The notes below the pieces were generated by a model. The model did no database searches. It was not told the DNA's origin and saw only the letters and a list, made by a program, of their open reading frames with translations. From Corynebacterium accolens (GTDB lineage: Bacteria > Actinomycetota > Actinomycetes > Mycobacteriales > Mycobacteriaceae): a stretch of 64,000 nucleotides of DNA. The number at the start of each line of letters is the position of its first letter. The stretch's first letter is position 1. Location of the stretch: assembly GCF_023520795.1 (NCBI RefSeq), contig NZ_CP046605.1, positions 248,001 through 312,000 of the forward strand, read 5' to 3'. The translations under genes were made by a program, and so were the position numbers. Of this stretch, positions 1 through 8,896 are shown piece after piece.

Positions 1-569
1 CGAGCGCGCCGCTTTTGCCCCTTTTGGCGGCGGAGGCGCAGGACCCCACCCTGAGCCCCGCCTTGTTGGCCGGCGCGGTGGGGCAGGCGGAAAAATCGCG
101 CCGCTTGCATCACCCCTCTTTCCTTGGGGTGGCAGGCGTTACCGCTAGCCACGCGGCGTATTCGTGGGTGCTCTATCGGCGCGGCGCGCGCAACGATGCC
201 CGCGGGTGGGGCCTGCGCGCCATCGCTTGGGCGGCGGCGCTCTTCGCCACGCGCAAGCAGCCCACTCGGACCGCGGTAGCGGTGGGCGGCGCGGCGGTGC
301 TGACCACCTCGGCGCTGGCGGGCGATCCGCGCCTGCGTACTGATGCGACGAAGGGCTTGAGCCACGGCGCCAATCTCTTGGTCGCGGCGGAAGGCCTGAC
401 GGCGCTGCGGGCGTGGCTGTCTTTTGCTGAGTCTCAGCAGAAGATGCGGATACTGAAGAAAAACAAGAAACAGGCCAAGCCCACGAAGGCGGCCCGGGCG
501 GTGGGTGCGGCGGAGGCCGGCGCCTTTGCCTTGGGGCACTTCCTGCTAGTCGATGCCCTGACTAGGTAA
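1..569 (+). CDS. Lysoplasmalogenase-like (YhhN family) membrane protein, 5' end outside window
   Basis: The reading frame is open from the first complete codon of the window to TAA at 567-569, so the start lies upstream and about 30 residues are probably missing. The visible part is Ala- and Leu-rich with several hydrophobic segments. Its spacing of a HPSFLGVAGVTASHAAY-like segment, a second hydrophobic block and a late GGAAVLTTSALAGD block matches the YhhN/lysoplasmalogenase pattern, which cleaves the vinyl-ether bond of lysoplasmalogens. The C-terminus is basic (KKNKKQAK). The stop codon lies inside the 15-bp target duplication of the IS at 574, so the gene keeps its natural end. It is convergent with the DUF418 gene. 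The family call is a motif impression only; a generic small membrane protein is the alternative. Confidence 0.5.
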   Translation, partial: SAPLLPLLAAEAQDPTLSPALLAGAVGQAEKSRRLHHPSFLGVAGVTASHAAYSWVLYRRGARNDARGWGLRAIAWAAALFATRKQPTRTAVAVGGAAVLTTSALAGDPRLRTDATKGLSHGANLLVAAEGLTALRAWLSFAESQQKMRILKKNKKQAKPTKAARAVGAAEAGAFALGHFLLVDALTR

Positions 570-573
570 GATC

Positions 574-2337
574 TGTGATGTCTAGTGACTTTTTGGACTC
601 GGAGTCCATTGACTTTTTGGACGCGGAGTCCAGTTAGTTTTTTGACGCGGAGTCCAGGAAGTTTATGGACAGGATGTCTAACGACTTTTTGGACTCTGGC
701 TTCTTGACAATGTGGGGATGGCAATTCCCATTACTCTCCGCAAGAAGATAGCGGATTTCGACCCCATCCGTGAGGGCATCACGGTCCAGCAGTTCTGCAA
801 GAACATCGGCGTATCGAAGCAGACGTACTACAACATCAAAGCACGTATCGCCGAACGCGGGCGGGCTGGCATCGTGCCCGACAGCACGGCACCGCTGAAC
901 CCGCGACGGGTCTACGATGACAAGATTCGACAACAGGTCCTGCAAGCTCGCGGTACGTTAAGAGCCCGCGGCCAAGACTGCGGCCCATGGTCAATCTTCT
1001 ACTTCTTCCTCGACGAACTCGGCTACGACCAACCACCGTCACGAGCTTTAATCGCACAATGGTTGCACGAGGCTGGCGTCGCTGACATCAATGCACGTAA
1101 ACGACCGCGTAAGTCCTACAGGCACTTTGCCAGGGGCGAAGTCAATGAACTGTGGCAGATCGATGCGTTTGCCTACAGACTCTTCGATGTGCCTCACACG
1201 CAAGTGACTATCTACCAAGTCGTCGACGATGCCAGCCGCTTCGACGTCGGCTCCCAAGCTTTTGGAACTCCAGAAAACGGCACCGATGCCCGCATCACGC
1301 TAAGTGGAGCCATTGATGCTTACGGACTTCCCCAAGAAGTCCTCTCTGACAACGGTGATGCCTTTGCCACCTACCATCGCGGCCGGCTGTCGCAAACCGA
1401 ACGCTGGCTCGCCAGCCTGGGAGTTCAATCAAGTGCGGGCTTTGCTCCCACGACGCAAGGCAAAGACGAGCGATCGCACCAAACCATGACCAGGTTTTTG
1501 GATGCTCGTACCCCGACGACGCTGGCGCAGGTCCAACAGCTGATTGTCGACTACCGCAACTTCTACAACACACGCCGTCGCCACCAAGGACTTCTCAGGG
1601 GCAAGATGCACATCACCCCAGCCCAAGCCTGGGAGATTATCTCGCATGCCCAGCCACCGACGCAGCCGATTGACCCAGATGTTTTATGGACAAAAATCGC
1701 GAAACAATATCACCGGATTCACCCCGACAACCAGGCAGATGCTTTAGCAGCCGACACAGTGGTCGCGACAGATAATGCCCTGCCTGAAGTTGCAGCTTCA
1801 GACAGGGCACCAAGTAACGACACTCAGGCGATCCAGCAAGATACACCCCATGCCGATTCCTCAACCGTAATGCCAAGCTCTACCGGTGTAAATGCACTCT
1901 GGCCTATCCCGGACAAGCTGTGGATCAACAAAAGCGGGGTGGTACGCGTTATGGGGCACGGCCTCTACGTCGGGCTGCGCTTCAAAAATCGAGCCATCTA
2001 CAGCAGCGTAGCCGATGACTATGTGGAATTTTTTACTGATCACGACGGTGAGAAACTGTTTTCATTTCCGCTACCGATCCAACTGAATCAGCGTCCACCC
2101 GGCGGTCAAATCAACATAAACCACGTTGTCGGCATGTGGCACCGACAACCCCCAGAGCTAAAACCCAACCTCTCTGGGCCACGGCCAAGCCGCCGGAAGA
2201 AGCCAAGCTAGCACCAGTACAAAAACTCCGTGGACTCCCCGTCCAAAAAGCGGGGAGACTCCGCGTCCACAAAGTCCCAAGACTCCGAGTCCACAAAGTA
2301 GCTGGACTCCAAGTCCAAAAACCTCATGGACATAACA
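574..2337 (+). mobile_element. IS481-type insertion sequence, complete copy 1 (1764 bp)
   Basis: The element is bounded by the 15-bp direct repeat TGACTAGGTAAGATC at 559-573 and 2338-2352, a clean target duplication. The ends are imperfect inverted repeats: TGTGATGTCTAGTGAC on the left, and TGTTATGTCCATGAGG on the right read inward, both followed by TTTTTGGAC. Inside each end lies an array of near-palindromic TGGACTCGGAGTCCA-like units (about 596-656 on the left, 2230-2325 on the right). One transposase ORF fills the element. It appears identical to the copies at 6373 and 47669. It sits between two convergent genes and breaks neither. Confidence 0.93.
712..2211 (+). CDS. IS481-family transposase, copy 1
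   Basis: A 499-residue single-ORF transposase. The N-terminal 90 residues carry a helix-turn-helix of the VQQFCKNIGVSKQTYYNIKAR type. An rve/DDE core follows, with the first Asp in WQIDAF, the second in LSDNGDAF and the Glu in GKDERSHQT. A proline/alanine linker leads to an extra C-terminal domain ending in RRKK. The start is GTG at 712; ATG at 718 is equally possible. The ORF is intact and identical in the three complete copies, so the element is probably active. Confidence 0.9.
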   Translation: MGMAIPITLRKKIADFDPIREGITVQQFCKNIGVSKQTYYNIKARIAERGRAGIVPDSTAPLNPRRVYDDKIRQQVLQARGTLRARGQDCGPWSIFYFFLDELGYDQPPSRALIAQWLHEAGVADINARKRPRKSYRHFARGEVNELWQIDAFAYRLFDVPHTQVTIYQVVDDASRFDVGSQAFGTPENGTDARITLSGAIDAYGLPQEVLSDNGDAFATYHRGRLSQTERWLASLGVQSSAGFAPTTQGKDERSHQTMTRFLDARTPTTLAQVQQLIVDYRNFYNTRRRHQGLLRGKMHITPAQAWEIISHAQPPTQPIDPDVLWTKIAKQYHRIHPDNQADALAADTVVATDNALPEVAASDRAPSNDTQAIQQDTPHADSSTVMPSSTGVNALWPIPDKLWINKSGVVRVMGHGLYVGLRFKNRAIYSSVADDYVEFFTDHDGEKLFSFPLPIQLNQRPPGGQININHVVGMWHRQPPELKPNLSGPRPSRRKKPS

Positions 2338-2385
2338 TGACTAGGTAAGATCCTGACTAGGTAAGGTCCTGACTGGGTAAGCTCC
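2338..2385. repeat. Three 16-bp tandem units at the convergent gene ends
   Basis: Units TGACTAGGTAAGATCC, TGACTAGGTAAGGTCC and TGACTGGGTAAGCTCC follow each other at 2338, 2354 and 2370. The first is the IS target duplication. The middle unit and the next carry the stop and last codons of the DUF418 gene on the minus strand, so the repeat is partly coding. Confidence 0.8.
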
Positions 2386-3565
2386 GCTCCGGCTGCATGC
2401 TCGGCCCATAAGATAGCCGGCGGTGCACCACCTCGAAGGGCCCGCGCAGGCCCAGCGCTTCGAGCACGCAGGCGCCAATCACGGTCACCAGCCACACGCC
2501 GCAGGCGAGGGCGGCTTGGCCGAAGGCGCCTAGCTCGTGGCCGTAGTCCAGCGTGAAGGGGTGCACGATAAGGAAAAACAGTATCGACTGGCCTACATAA
2601 CCACTCATGGATCGTTTGCCCAGCGCGACGAAGGGCCACAAGAGCGCGGGCACGGAGGTACCAGCGGCAAGGCGTTCTTGCACGGGCTGCAGGATAAGCG
2701 CGAGCCCGGCGAGGATCCCCGGCCCGGTTAGCACGCCGAGGGTGGAATTGGCGCTACTGGCGGCGTTCGCCCAGCGCTCATCAATGACCCCGAGGGTACC
2801 CAAAGACCAGAACGTGCCAATGACCAGCGTTACGGCCGCGGCGATGGCCACCCAGCGCAGGAGTTGGGAGCGGTGAGAGGGGACATCGGCAAGCACGCCC
2901 TCGCGCGCCCACACAAAGCCCACCAGCATGACCGGCAGGTACATCAGCACGATGAGCGGGGCGGAGATGATCTGCGCGCCCAGGGTGAGAAGCTGGCTGA
3001 GCAGCAGGTCACCGTAGGAATTTACCGTGCCAATGGCATCGACGGGGATATCGAGCCCGCCGTCAATCGCGGAGAAAATAAACGTGGCGATGCCGAGCAC
3101 CGTCAGCACCCCGAGCGCGATATGAGAAATCTTGCGCAGCGTAGAATTGTGCAGCGTGAGCAGCAGAGCAATGACTATGCCCGCTATGCCGTAGACAAAC
3201 ATGATATCGCCCCAAAACAGCAGCACCATGTGCACCGCGCCCAACAGCGCGAGGAAGCCATAGCGCTTGGCGATGACCCTCCTTGCCTCCCCCAGCGGAA
3301 ATCCCCGCCGCCACAGGCTCATCGCAATAAGCCCCACGCCGAAGCCCAGCAGGGTCGAAAACATGGGTAGGCCGCGGTTGTGCACGAAGAAAGCGCCGAA
3401 GACGACGGCGATTTTATCCAGCACGCTGTCATTGAGGATGCCGCCGAAATACGCGCCCGGGCGATCCTCGGTGATGATCCACGCGGTGGTCATATTCGCT
3501 ATCGCGATTCCTAAAAGCGCCATTCCGCGCGCCGCGTCGGGCACGATGAGGCGGGTGCTTGCCAT
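2357..3565 (-). CDS. DUF418 (YeiB-like) multi-pass membrane protein
   Basis: About 402 residues. The N-terminus has the PDAARGMALLGIAIANM signature of DUF418 proteins. About ten hydrophobic helices follow, ending with LGLRGPFEVVHRRLSYG, the family's GPxExxxR-like C-terminal motif. Function is unknown; these proteins are thought to be transporters or membrane enzymes. The ATG at 3565 overlaps the TAA of the adenylate cyclase gene by one base (TAATG) and has GAAAGG upstream, so I prefer it to the ATG four codons earlier. Translational coupling with the cyclase is likely. Confidence 0.8.
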   Translation of the reverse strand: MASTRLIVPDAARGMALLGIAIANMTTAWIITEDRPGAYFGGILNDSVLDKIAVVFGAFFVHNRGLPMFSTLLGFGVGLIAMSLWRRGFPLGEARRVIAKRYGFLALLGAVHMVLLFWGDIMFVYGIAGIVIALLLTLHNSTLRKISHIALGVLTVLGIATFIFSAIDGGLDIPVDAIGTVNSYGDLLLSQLLTLGAQIISAPLIVLMYLPVMLVGFVWAREGVLADVPSHRSQLLRWVAIAAAVTLVIGTFWSLGTLGVIDERWANAASSANSTLGVLTGPGILAGLALILQPVQERLAAGTSVPALLWPFVALGKRSMSGYVGQSILFFLIVHPFTLDYGHELGAFGQAALACGVWLVTVIGACVLEALGLRGPFEVVHRRLSYGPSMQPERSLPSQDLT

Positions 3566-5097
3566 TAGATTTCGCACCTTTCTGCCAGGCTGGCGCGGAT
3601 GGGGCGCGCCAACTGGGTCATGCGGCGGCGCCCGCGCAGCTCGATGGATTTCATGACGGTCCAGCGGGCCTGTTCGGCCTCGTTGGCGGTCTTTAAGGTA
3701 GCAGCATTGGTCAGGACCTGGCCGGGGGTGTCCTTGGCCATTTCGGTCAGGCGGGCGGCCTCGTTGACGGCATCGCCGATGACAGTGTACTCGAAGCGAT
3801 CCGCGCCGCCGATGTGCCCTGCCACCACATGGCCAGAGGCGACGCCGATGCCGGCCTGCAGCTCGAGCCCGCGCAATTCCCCGCGCAGCTCGCGGGCGGC
3901 CTGCAGCGCCATCGAAGTCGAGTCGTACACGTTGAGCGGCGCGCCAAAGACGGCGAGGGCGGCATCGCCTTGGAACTTGTTGATGATGCCCTTATTGCGG
4001 TGCACCACCGTCACGACGTGCTCGAAGAATTTATTGAGCTCCGTGACCACTTCTTCGGGCGAGTGGTTGACCGCGAAGGTGGTGGAACCGATGACATCGA
4101 TAAACAACACCGCGACCTTCCGGTCCTCGCCGCCCAATTCGGGGCGCTCATCAAGGGCGCGCTGGGCCACCTCGGTGCCCACGTAGCGGCCGAAGATATC
4201 GCGGACGCGCTGGCGCTCGCGCAGACCGCGCATCATCTCATTAAATCCTGCCTGCAGGACGCCGAGCTCGGATCCATCGTAGATATCGACCTCGGCATCG
4301 GACTCGCCGCGGCGCACGCGGTTAATCGCATCCTGCAGCTCCACGATGGGATCGACCACGCTCATGATGGCGAAGCTGGTGCCGATAAACCCAGTAGCCA
4401 GCGCGGTGAGTGCCAGCGCCACGATGGCTGGGATGATCTCGCTGGCATCGCCGGAGAAGAGCCCGGTGTGCTGCCCCAGCAGCACCAACACGATGCCGAG
4501 CAGCGGCACACCGGAGGTCATCAGCCAGGTGGAAAACAGGCGATATTTGATGGGTGGTTCGACTGTGGAATCTTCAAAGCGGCGGGCGACGGCTTGCGCG
4601 GCGACGGGACGCACGAGGCGCTCTGCCTGCAGGTAGGTCAAGATGATGACCACCAGGCCCGCCAGGGTGGTGGAGATGCCCACGACGAGCCCGAGCCGCC
4701 CGGATTGCCCGCTGGAGATTGCCACCGTCAAGATGATGCCGATGAGCCAGACCGCGGCCGCGACCAGGGATTGGTACACGGGGATGCGCAGCACGAGGGT
4801 GCGCACCATATTTGGATCGTGTGCATCAGGATTGCGCTGCCAGTCCAGCACGGGGCGGAAGAGCAGCAGGGTAGCGGCGATGCCGATGATGACGGCAAAG
4901 ATGAGGTAGACCGCCGCCACTCCCTTCAGGTTGGGCAGCTCGGCGGCAAAGTCCTCGATTTCCGGCATGGGCAGGAAATAGAGGATGAAGGTCATGATCG
5001 CGATGGCGCCGATGAGATTGGCGCCCAAGACCAAGGCAGCGTATACCGGCCATTGGGTTCCCATAAGCCAACGAGCGCCACGCAATAGTCTGTTCAT
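3565..5097 (-). CDS. cyaB: Membrane class III adenylate cyclase (six TM, HAMP, cyclase domain)
   Basis: 510 residues. Six hydrophobic helices lie at about 20-42, 60-80, 107-128, 136-156, 190-210 and 223-247, then a HAMP linker (about 247-299) and a class III cyclase domain. Catalytic residues are all present: metal Asp334 in VLFIDVIGST, Lys374 and Asp378 in NKFQGDA, Asp442 in VIGDAVN, and Asn445 and Arg449 in NEAAR. The enzyme should make cAMP, the ligand of the regulator GlxR in corynebacteria. The layout matches the mycobacterial Rv3645 family, whose gene also neighbours the DNA polymerase III delta-prime gene. It is divergent from holB with only 37 bp between the two starts. Confidence 0.88.
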   Translation of the reverse strand: MNRLLRGARWLMGTQWPVYAALVLGANLIGAIAIMTFILYFLPMPEIEDFAAELPNLKGVAAVYLIFAVIIGIAATLLLFRPVLDWQRNPDAHDPNMVRTLVLRIPVYQSLVAAAVWLIGIILTVAISSGQSGRLGLVVGISTTLAGLVVIILTYLQAERLVRPVAAQAVARRFEDSTVEPPIKYRLFSTWLMTSGVPLLGIVLVLLGQHTGLFSGDASEIIPAIVALALTALATGFIGTSFAIMSVVDPIVELQDAINRVRRGESDAEVDIYDGSELGVLQAGFNEMMRGLRERQRVRDIFGRYVGTEVAQRALDERPELGGEDRKVAVLFIDVIGSTTFAVNHSPEEVVTELNKFFEHVVTVVHRNKGIINKFQGDAALAVFGAPLNVYDSTSMALQAARELRGELRGLELQAGIGVASGHVVAGHIGGADRFEYTVIGDAVNEAARLTEMAKDTPGQVLTNAATLKTANEAEQARWTVMKSIELRGRRRMTQLARPIRASLAERCEI

Positions 5098-5102
5098 AAC
5101 TA

Positions 5103-5116
5103 CTTACTGTAGTAAG
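5103..5116. promoter_or_regulatory. 14-bp inverted repeat in the cyaB-holB divergent spacer
   Basis: CTTACTGTAGTAAG has arms CTTACT and AGTAAG. It fills much of the 37-bp gap between the two divergent start codons, six bases from the cyaB ATG. It could be an operator or chance; no regulator is assigned. Confidence 0.3.
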
Positions 5117-5134
5117 ACCAGTAGGCTAGAGCGA

Positions 5135-6334
5135 GTGAATACGGGAAGCGTTGCGCAACGATTGGCAGATACCCCAGGTGTGGCCCGCACTATCTTGGGT
5201 GCCGCGCGGGCGGCGCGGGGGATGCCGGGGGCAGATCCGCGGGCGATGAGCCATTCCTGGCTCTTTACCGGCCCTCCCGGTTCGGGTCGCTCCTTGGCAG
5301 CAATCGATTTCGCGGCCGCGCTCATGTGCACGGATCCAGAGGAGCCCGGTTGCGGAAAATGCGAGGCCTGCCGCGCCGTGCTGGGCACTAAGCAGCACAC
5401 GGACCTAGTCTTGGTGGACCCGCAGGAGGTCATCATCCCGGTGGATACGGTGCGCGAGGTCATTGGGCGCGCCGCGAGCCTGCCCACGGTCGCCCCGTGG
5501 CGCGTCGTGATCTTCAATAACGCGGATCGCCTCAACAATAACGGCGCCAACGCGCTGCTCAAGACGGTGGAGGAGCCGCCGGAGCGCACCGTGATTATCA
5601 TGTGCGCGCCTTCCGATGCCCCTGAGGACTTCTCCCAAACCCTTCGCTCGCGCTGCCGGCACCTGTACATTCCCTCGCCGTCGGTGGAGAATATCGTTTC
5701 CCAGTTGGTGAGCGAAGGCGCCTCGGATCACGATGCCCGCCTCGCCGCCGTGACTTCCCTGCGCCACGTGGGCAGGGCGCGCCACTTGGTGGCGGATCCG
5801 ACGGTGCAAAAACGCCGGGCAGTGGCCATCAACCTGGCCGAGGACATCTTCCATGAATCCCAGGGCTTTCAGGCGGTGACCTCGCTTCTTAAGCTGGTGG
5901 ATGCGGATGCGAAGGAATCGCACAAGGAGGAAGAAGAAGCGGAGCTGGCCAAGCTGGAAAATACCTTTGGCGTTGGGGCGAAGGGCAAGGGCGCGGCGAA
6001 GGCGCAGCGCGATGCCCGCTCCGCCATCAAGGACTTACAGGAACAGCACAAGAAGCGGGCGAAGCGACGGGTCATCGATAACCTCGACCTGGTGCTCGTC
6101 GATCTCTCCGGAATCTACCGCGACGCGCTGATGACAAAGGTGGGCGCGCAGGTGGAGATGACCCACCCGGATTTCGCGGGACTATCTGGCGAGCTGGCGC
6201 AGCGGGTAAGCGAGGAGGGCCTCTTGGAGTGCCAGTCCGCCATTTCTTATTGCCGCGAGCAGCTGACCCAGAACGTGGGCACGCAGATTGCTTTCGACGG
6301 CTTGGTGGGCAGGCTGCGGCGGGCCTGCCTCTAG
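5135..6334 (+). CDS. holB: DNA polymerase III subunit delta-prime
   Basis: 399 residues from GTG at 5135. The clamp-loader subunit has a P-loop-like GPPGSGRS in which Arg replaces Lys, typical of the non-hydrolysing delta-prime subunit. A four-cysteine zinc module (CGKCEAC with flanking Cys) follows, then a Walker-B-like VIFNNADRL, the ALLKTVEEPP block and the SRC motif in LRSRCRH. The C-terminal half contains an acidic/basic coiled region (KEEEEAELAKLEN). The longer frame upstream of 5135 overlaps cyaB and has no family similarity, so it is not used. An IS lies 38 bp after the stop. Confidence 0.92.
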   Translation: MNTGSVAQRLADTPGVARTILGAARAARGMPGADPRAMSHSWLFTGPPGSGRSLAAIDFAAALMCTDPEEPGCGKCEACRAVLGTKQHTDLVLVDPQEVIIPVDTVREVIGRAASLPTVAPWRVVIFNNADRLNNNGANALLKTVEEPPERTVIIMCAPSDAPEDFSQTLRSRCRHLYIPSPSVENIVSQLVSEGASDHDARLAAVTSLRHVGRARHLVADPTVQKRRAVAINLAEDIFHESQGFQAVTSLLKLVDADAKESHKEEEEAELAKLENTFGVGAKGKGAAKAQRDARSAIKDLQEQHKKRAKRRVIDNLDLVLVDLSGIYRDALMTKVGAQVEMTHPDFAGLSGELAQRVSEEGLLECQSAISYCREQLTQNVGTQIAFDGLVGRLRRACL

Positions 6335-6372
6335 CGCTGGGGGCTGTCTAGTACCGGGACCGTCGCTAGTAT

Positions 6373-8136
6373 TGTGATGTCTAGTGACTTTTTGGACTCG
6401 GAGTCCATTGACTTTTTGGACGCGGAGTCCAGTTAGTTTTTTGACGCGGAGTCCAGGAAGTTTATGGACAGGATGTCTAACGACTTTTTGGACTCTGGCT
6501 TCTTGACAATGTGGGGATGGCAATTCCCATTACTCTCCGCAAGAAGATAGCGGATTTCGACCCCATCCGTGAGGGCATCACGGTCCAGCAGTTCTGCAAG
6601 AACATCGGCGTATCGAAGCAGACGTACTACAACATCAAAGCACGTATCGCCGAACGCGGGCGGGCTGGCATCGTGCCCGACAGCACGGCACCGCTGAACC
6701 CGCGACGGGTCTACGATGACAAGATTCGACAACAGGTCCTGCAAGCTCGCGGTACGTTAAGAGCCCGCGGCCAAGACTGCGGCCCATGGTCAATCTTCTA
6801 CTTCTTCCTCGACGAACTCGGCTACGACCAACCACCGTCACGAGCTTTAATCGCACAATGGTTGCACGAGGCTGGCGTCGCTGACATCAATGCACGTAAA
6901 CGACCGCGTAAGTCCTACAGGCACTTTGCCAGGGGCGAAGTCAATGAACTGTGGCAGATCGATGCGTTTGCCTACAGACTCTTCGATGTGCCTCACACGC
7001 AAGTGACTATCTACCAAGTCGTCGACGATGCCAGCCGCTTCGACGTCGGCTCCCAAGCTTTTGGAACTCCAGAAAACGGCACCGATGCCCGCATCACGCT
7101 AAGTGGAGCCATTGATGCTTACGGACTTCCCCAAGAAGTCCTCTCTGACAACGGTGATGCCTTTGCCACCTACCATCGCGGCCGGCTGTCGCAAACCGAA
7201 CGCTGGCTCGCCAGCCTGGGAGTTCAATCAAGTGCGGGCTTTGCTCCCACGACGCAAGGCAAAGACGAGCGATCGCACCAAACCATGACCAGGTTTTTGG
7301 ATGCTCGTACCCCGACGACGCTGGCGCAGGTCCAACAGCTGATTGTCGACTACCGCAACTTCTACAACACACGCCGTCGCCACCAAGGACTTCTCAGGGG
7401 CAAGATGCACATCACCCCAGCCCAAGCCTGGGAGATTATCTCGCATGCCCAGCCACCGACGCAGCCGATTGACCCAGATGTTTTATGGACAAAAATCGCG
7501 AAACAATATCACCGGATTCACCCCGACAACCAGGCAGATGCTTTAGCAGCCGACACAGTGGTCGCGACAGATAATGCCCTGCCTGAAGTTGCAGCTTCAG
7601 ACAGGGCACCAAGTAACGACACTCAGGCGATCCAGCAAGATACACCCCATGCCGATTCCTCAACCGTAATGCCAAGCTCTACCGGTGTAAATGCACTCTG
7701 GCCTATCCCGGACAAGCTGTGGATCAACAAAAGCGGGGTGGTACGCGTTATGGGGCACGGCCTCTACGTCGGGCTGCGCTTCAAAAATCGAGCCATCTAC
7801 AGCAGCGTAGCCGATGACTATGTGGAATTTTTTACTGATCACGACGGTGAGAAACTGTTTTCATTTCCGCTACCGATCCAACTGAATCAGCGTCCACCCG
7901 GCGGTCAAATCAACATAAACCACGTTGTCGGCATGTGGCACCGACAACCCCCAGAGCTAAAACCCAACCTCTCTGGGCCACGGCCAAGCCGCCGGAAGAA
8001 GCCAAGCTAGCACCAGTACAAAAACTCCGTGGACTCCCCGTCCAAAAAGCGGGGAGACTCCGCGTCCACAAAGTCCCAAGACTCCGAGTCCACAAAGTAG
8101 CTGGACTCCAAGTCCAAAAACCTCATGGACATAACA
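6373..8136 (+). mobile_element. IS481-type insertion sequence, complete copy 2 (1764 bp)
   Basis: Same length, ends and ORF as the copy at 574. The 15-bp target duplication GACCGTCGCTAGTAT is at 6358-6372 and 8137-8151. Removing the element restores a continuous sequence from the holB stop to the hairpin at 8152, so the IS separates holB from its probable terminator. Confidence 0.93.
6511..8010 (+). CDS. IS481-family transposase, copy 2
   Basis: A 499-residue ORF identical in translation to the one at 712: HTH, DDE core (WQIDAF, LSDNGDAF, GKDERSHQT) and C-terminal extension. The GTG start at 6511 or the ATG two codons later is used. It is intact and presumably functional. Confidence 0.9.
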   Translation: MGMAIPITLRKKIADFDPIREGITVQQFCKNIGVSKQTYYNIKARIAERGRAGIVPDSTAPLNPRRVYDDKIRQQVLQARGTLRARGQDCGPWSIFYFFLDELGYDQPPSRALIAQWLHEAGVADINARKRPRKSYRHFARGEVNELWQIDAFAYRLFDVPHTQVTIYQVVDDASRFDVGSQAFGTPENGTDARITLSGAIDAYGLPQEVLSDNGDAFATYHRGRLSQTERWLASLGVQSSAGFAPTTQGKDERSHQTMTRFLDARTPTTLAQVQQLIVDYRNFYNTRRRHQGLLRGKMHITPAQAWEIISHAQPPTQPIDPDVLWTKIAKQYHRIHPDNQADALAADTVVATDNALPEVAASDRAPSNDTQAIQQDTPHADSSTVMPSSTGVNALWPIPDKLWINKSGVVRVMGHGLYVGLRFKNRAIYSSVADDYVEFFTDHDGEKLFSFPLPIQLNQRPPGGQININHVVGMWHRQPPELKPNLSGPRPSRRKKPS

Positions 8137-8151
8137 GACCGTCGCTAGTAT

Positions 8152-8176
8152 CGGGCCGGAGTTTAACACCGGCCCG
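8152..8176 (+). terminator. Probable holB terminator hairpin, displaced by IS
   Basis: Arms CGGGCCGG (8152-8159) and CCGGCCCG (8169-8176) pair perfectly with a 9-nt loop. There is no long T-run, so it may be a weak or bidirectional terminator. It was 40-50 bp after the holB stop before the IS landed. Confidence 0.5.
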
Positions 8177-8255
8177 CCAAAAACCAGGCCTGAGCCCCGA
8201 TTTCTTTTCCGCGCCACCCCTGCGATAGAATCGCCAGTGCTGCTTTAAGCAGCGC

Positions 8256-8331
8256 GCCGCCTTAGCTCAGTCGGTAGAGCATTTCACTCGTAATGAAAAG
8301 GTCGCGAGTTCGATTCTCGCAGGCGGCTCCA
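8256..8331 (+). tRNA. tRNA-Thr (anticodon CGT)
   Basis: A complete cloverleaf with encoded CCA. The acceptor arm GCCGCCT pairs with AGGCGGC. The D-arm is TTAGCTCAGTCGGTAGAGC. Anticodon stem TTTCA/TGAAA flanks loop CTCGTAA, giving anticodon CGT (Thr, codon ACG). The T-arm is GCGAGTTCGATTCTCGC. Length 76 nt. Confidence 0.96.
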
Positions 8332-8399
8332 TTTTTATATGTGCGGGGTTCTTCCTTAATATAAACTCTCCTTCAATAGAAGCAGGCCATATGGCCTCG

Positions 8400-8896
8400 A
8401 TGAGAGAAGGAACGAGACACTGCTTATTGCTACCGTCGCAGCAGAAATCCTCTTTTGGGCGTGCCTTATTCTGGGCGGTGTTCTCCGATACATCGTCAAG
8501 GCCCCAAGAATTGGACTGGCATTCTTTATCGCTACGCCAATTATTGACATAGTCTTGTTAATTTTCTCATTTTTCACTCTGCATACTGACGGCGAAGCGG
8601 GATTCATGCACGGTTTCGCAGCTTTTTATATCGCATTTTCGCTGGTCTTTGGCGGCGACATCATACGCGCAGTTGATCGGAAACTCAGCGGGAAGTCGAA
8701 AACCGAGTCTGGGAATCAGTCCGATAATAATGTAAGAAAATCCGTATATGCCAGTGCGGTGACGGCTGCGATCCTTATAGTTAGCATCGCGGTGGTAGGG
8801 CTAAACGGCAGCTTCTGGTTGATTTATTGGCTTATTGCCGTGCTCTTTACCCCACCGATGTGGTGGGGCATTGAAAAACTTAGTCGCCGTGCTTAA
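8400..8896 (+). pseudogene. Small membrane protein with probable one-base frameshift near the start
   Basis: A frame open from 8360 to TAA at 8894-8896 encodes hydrophobic segments (ATVAAEILFWACLILGG, LAFFIATPIIDIVLLIF, AAFYIAFSLVFGG, AVTAAILIVSIAVVG, FWLIYWLIAVLF), but it has no ATG or GTG until deep inside the first helices. An ATG at 8400 lies one frame off. Inserting one base near 8408-8412 would join it to this frame as MREGNETLLIA. Either the sequence lacks a base or the gene is recently broken. Function is unknown. The 3' end overlaps fadD convergently by 17 bp. Confidence 0.5.

Noticed and set aside
712-2340. Short spaced repeats at the IS ends considered as a CRISPR array
   Set aside because: Units are imperfect, palindromic, only three or four per side, and part of a transposable element with target duplications.
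3814-5088. Long plus-strand frame opposite the adenylate cyclase gene
   Set aside because: Antisense shadow of a GC-rich gene; His/Asp/Gln-rich nonsense composition with no family pattern, while the minus frame has a complete cyclase domain.
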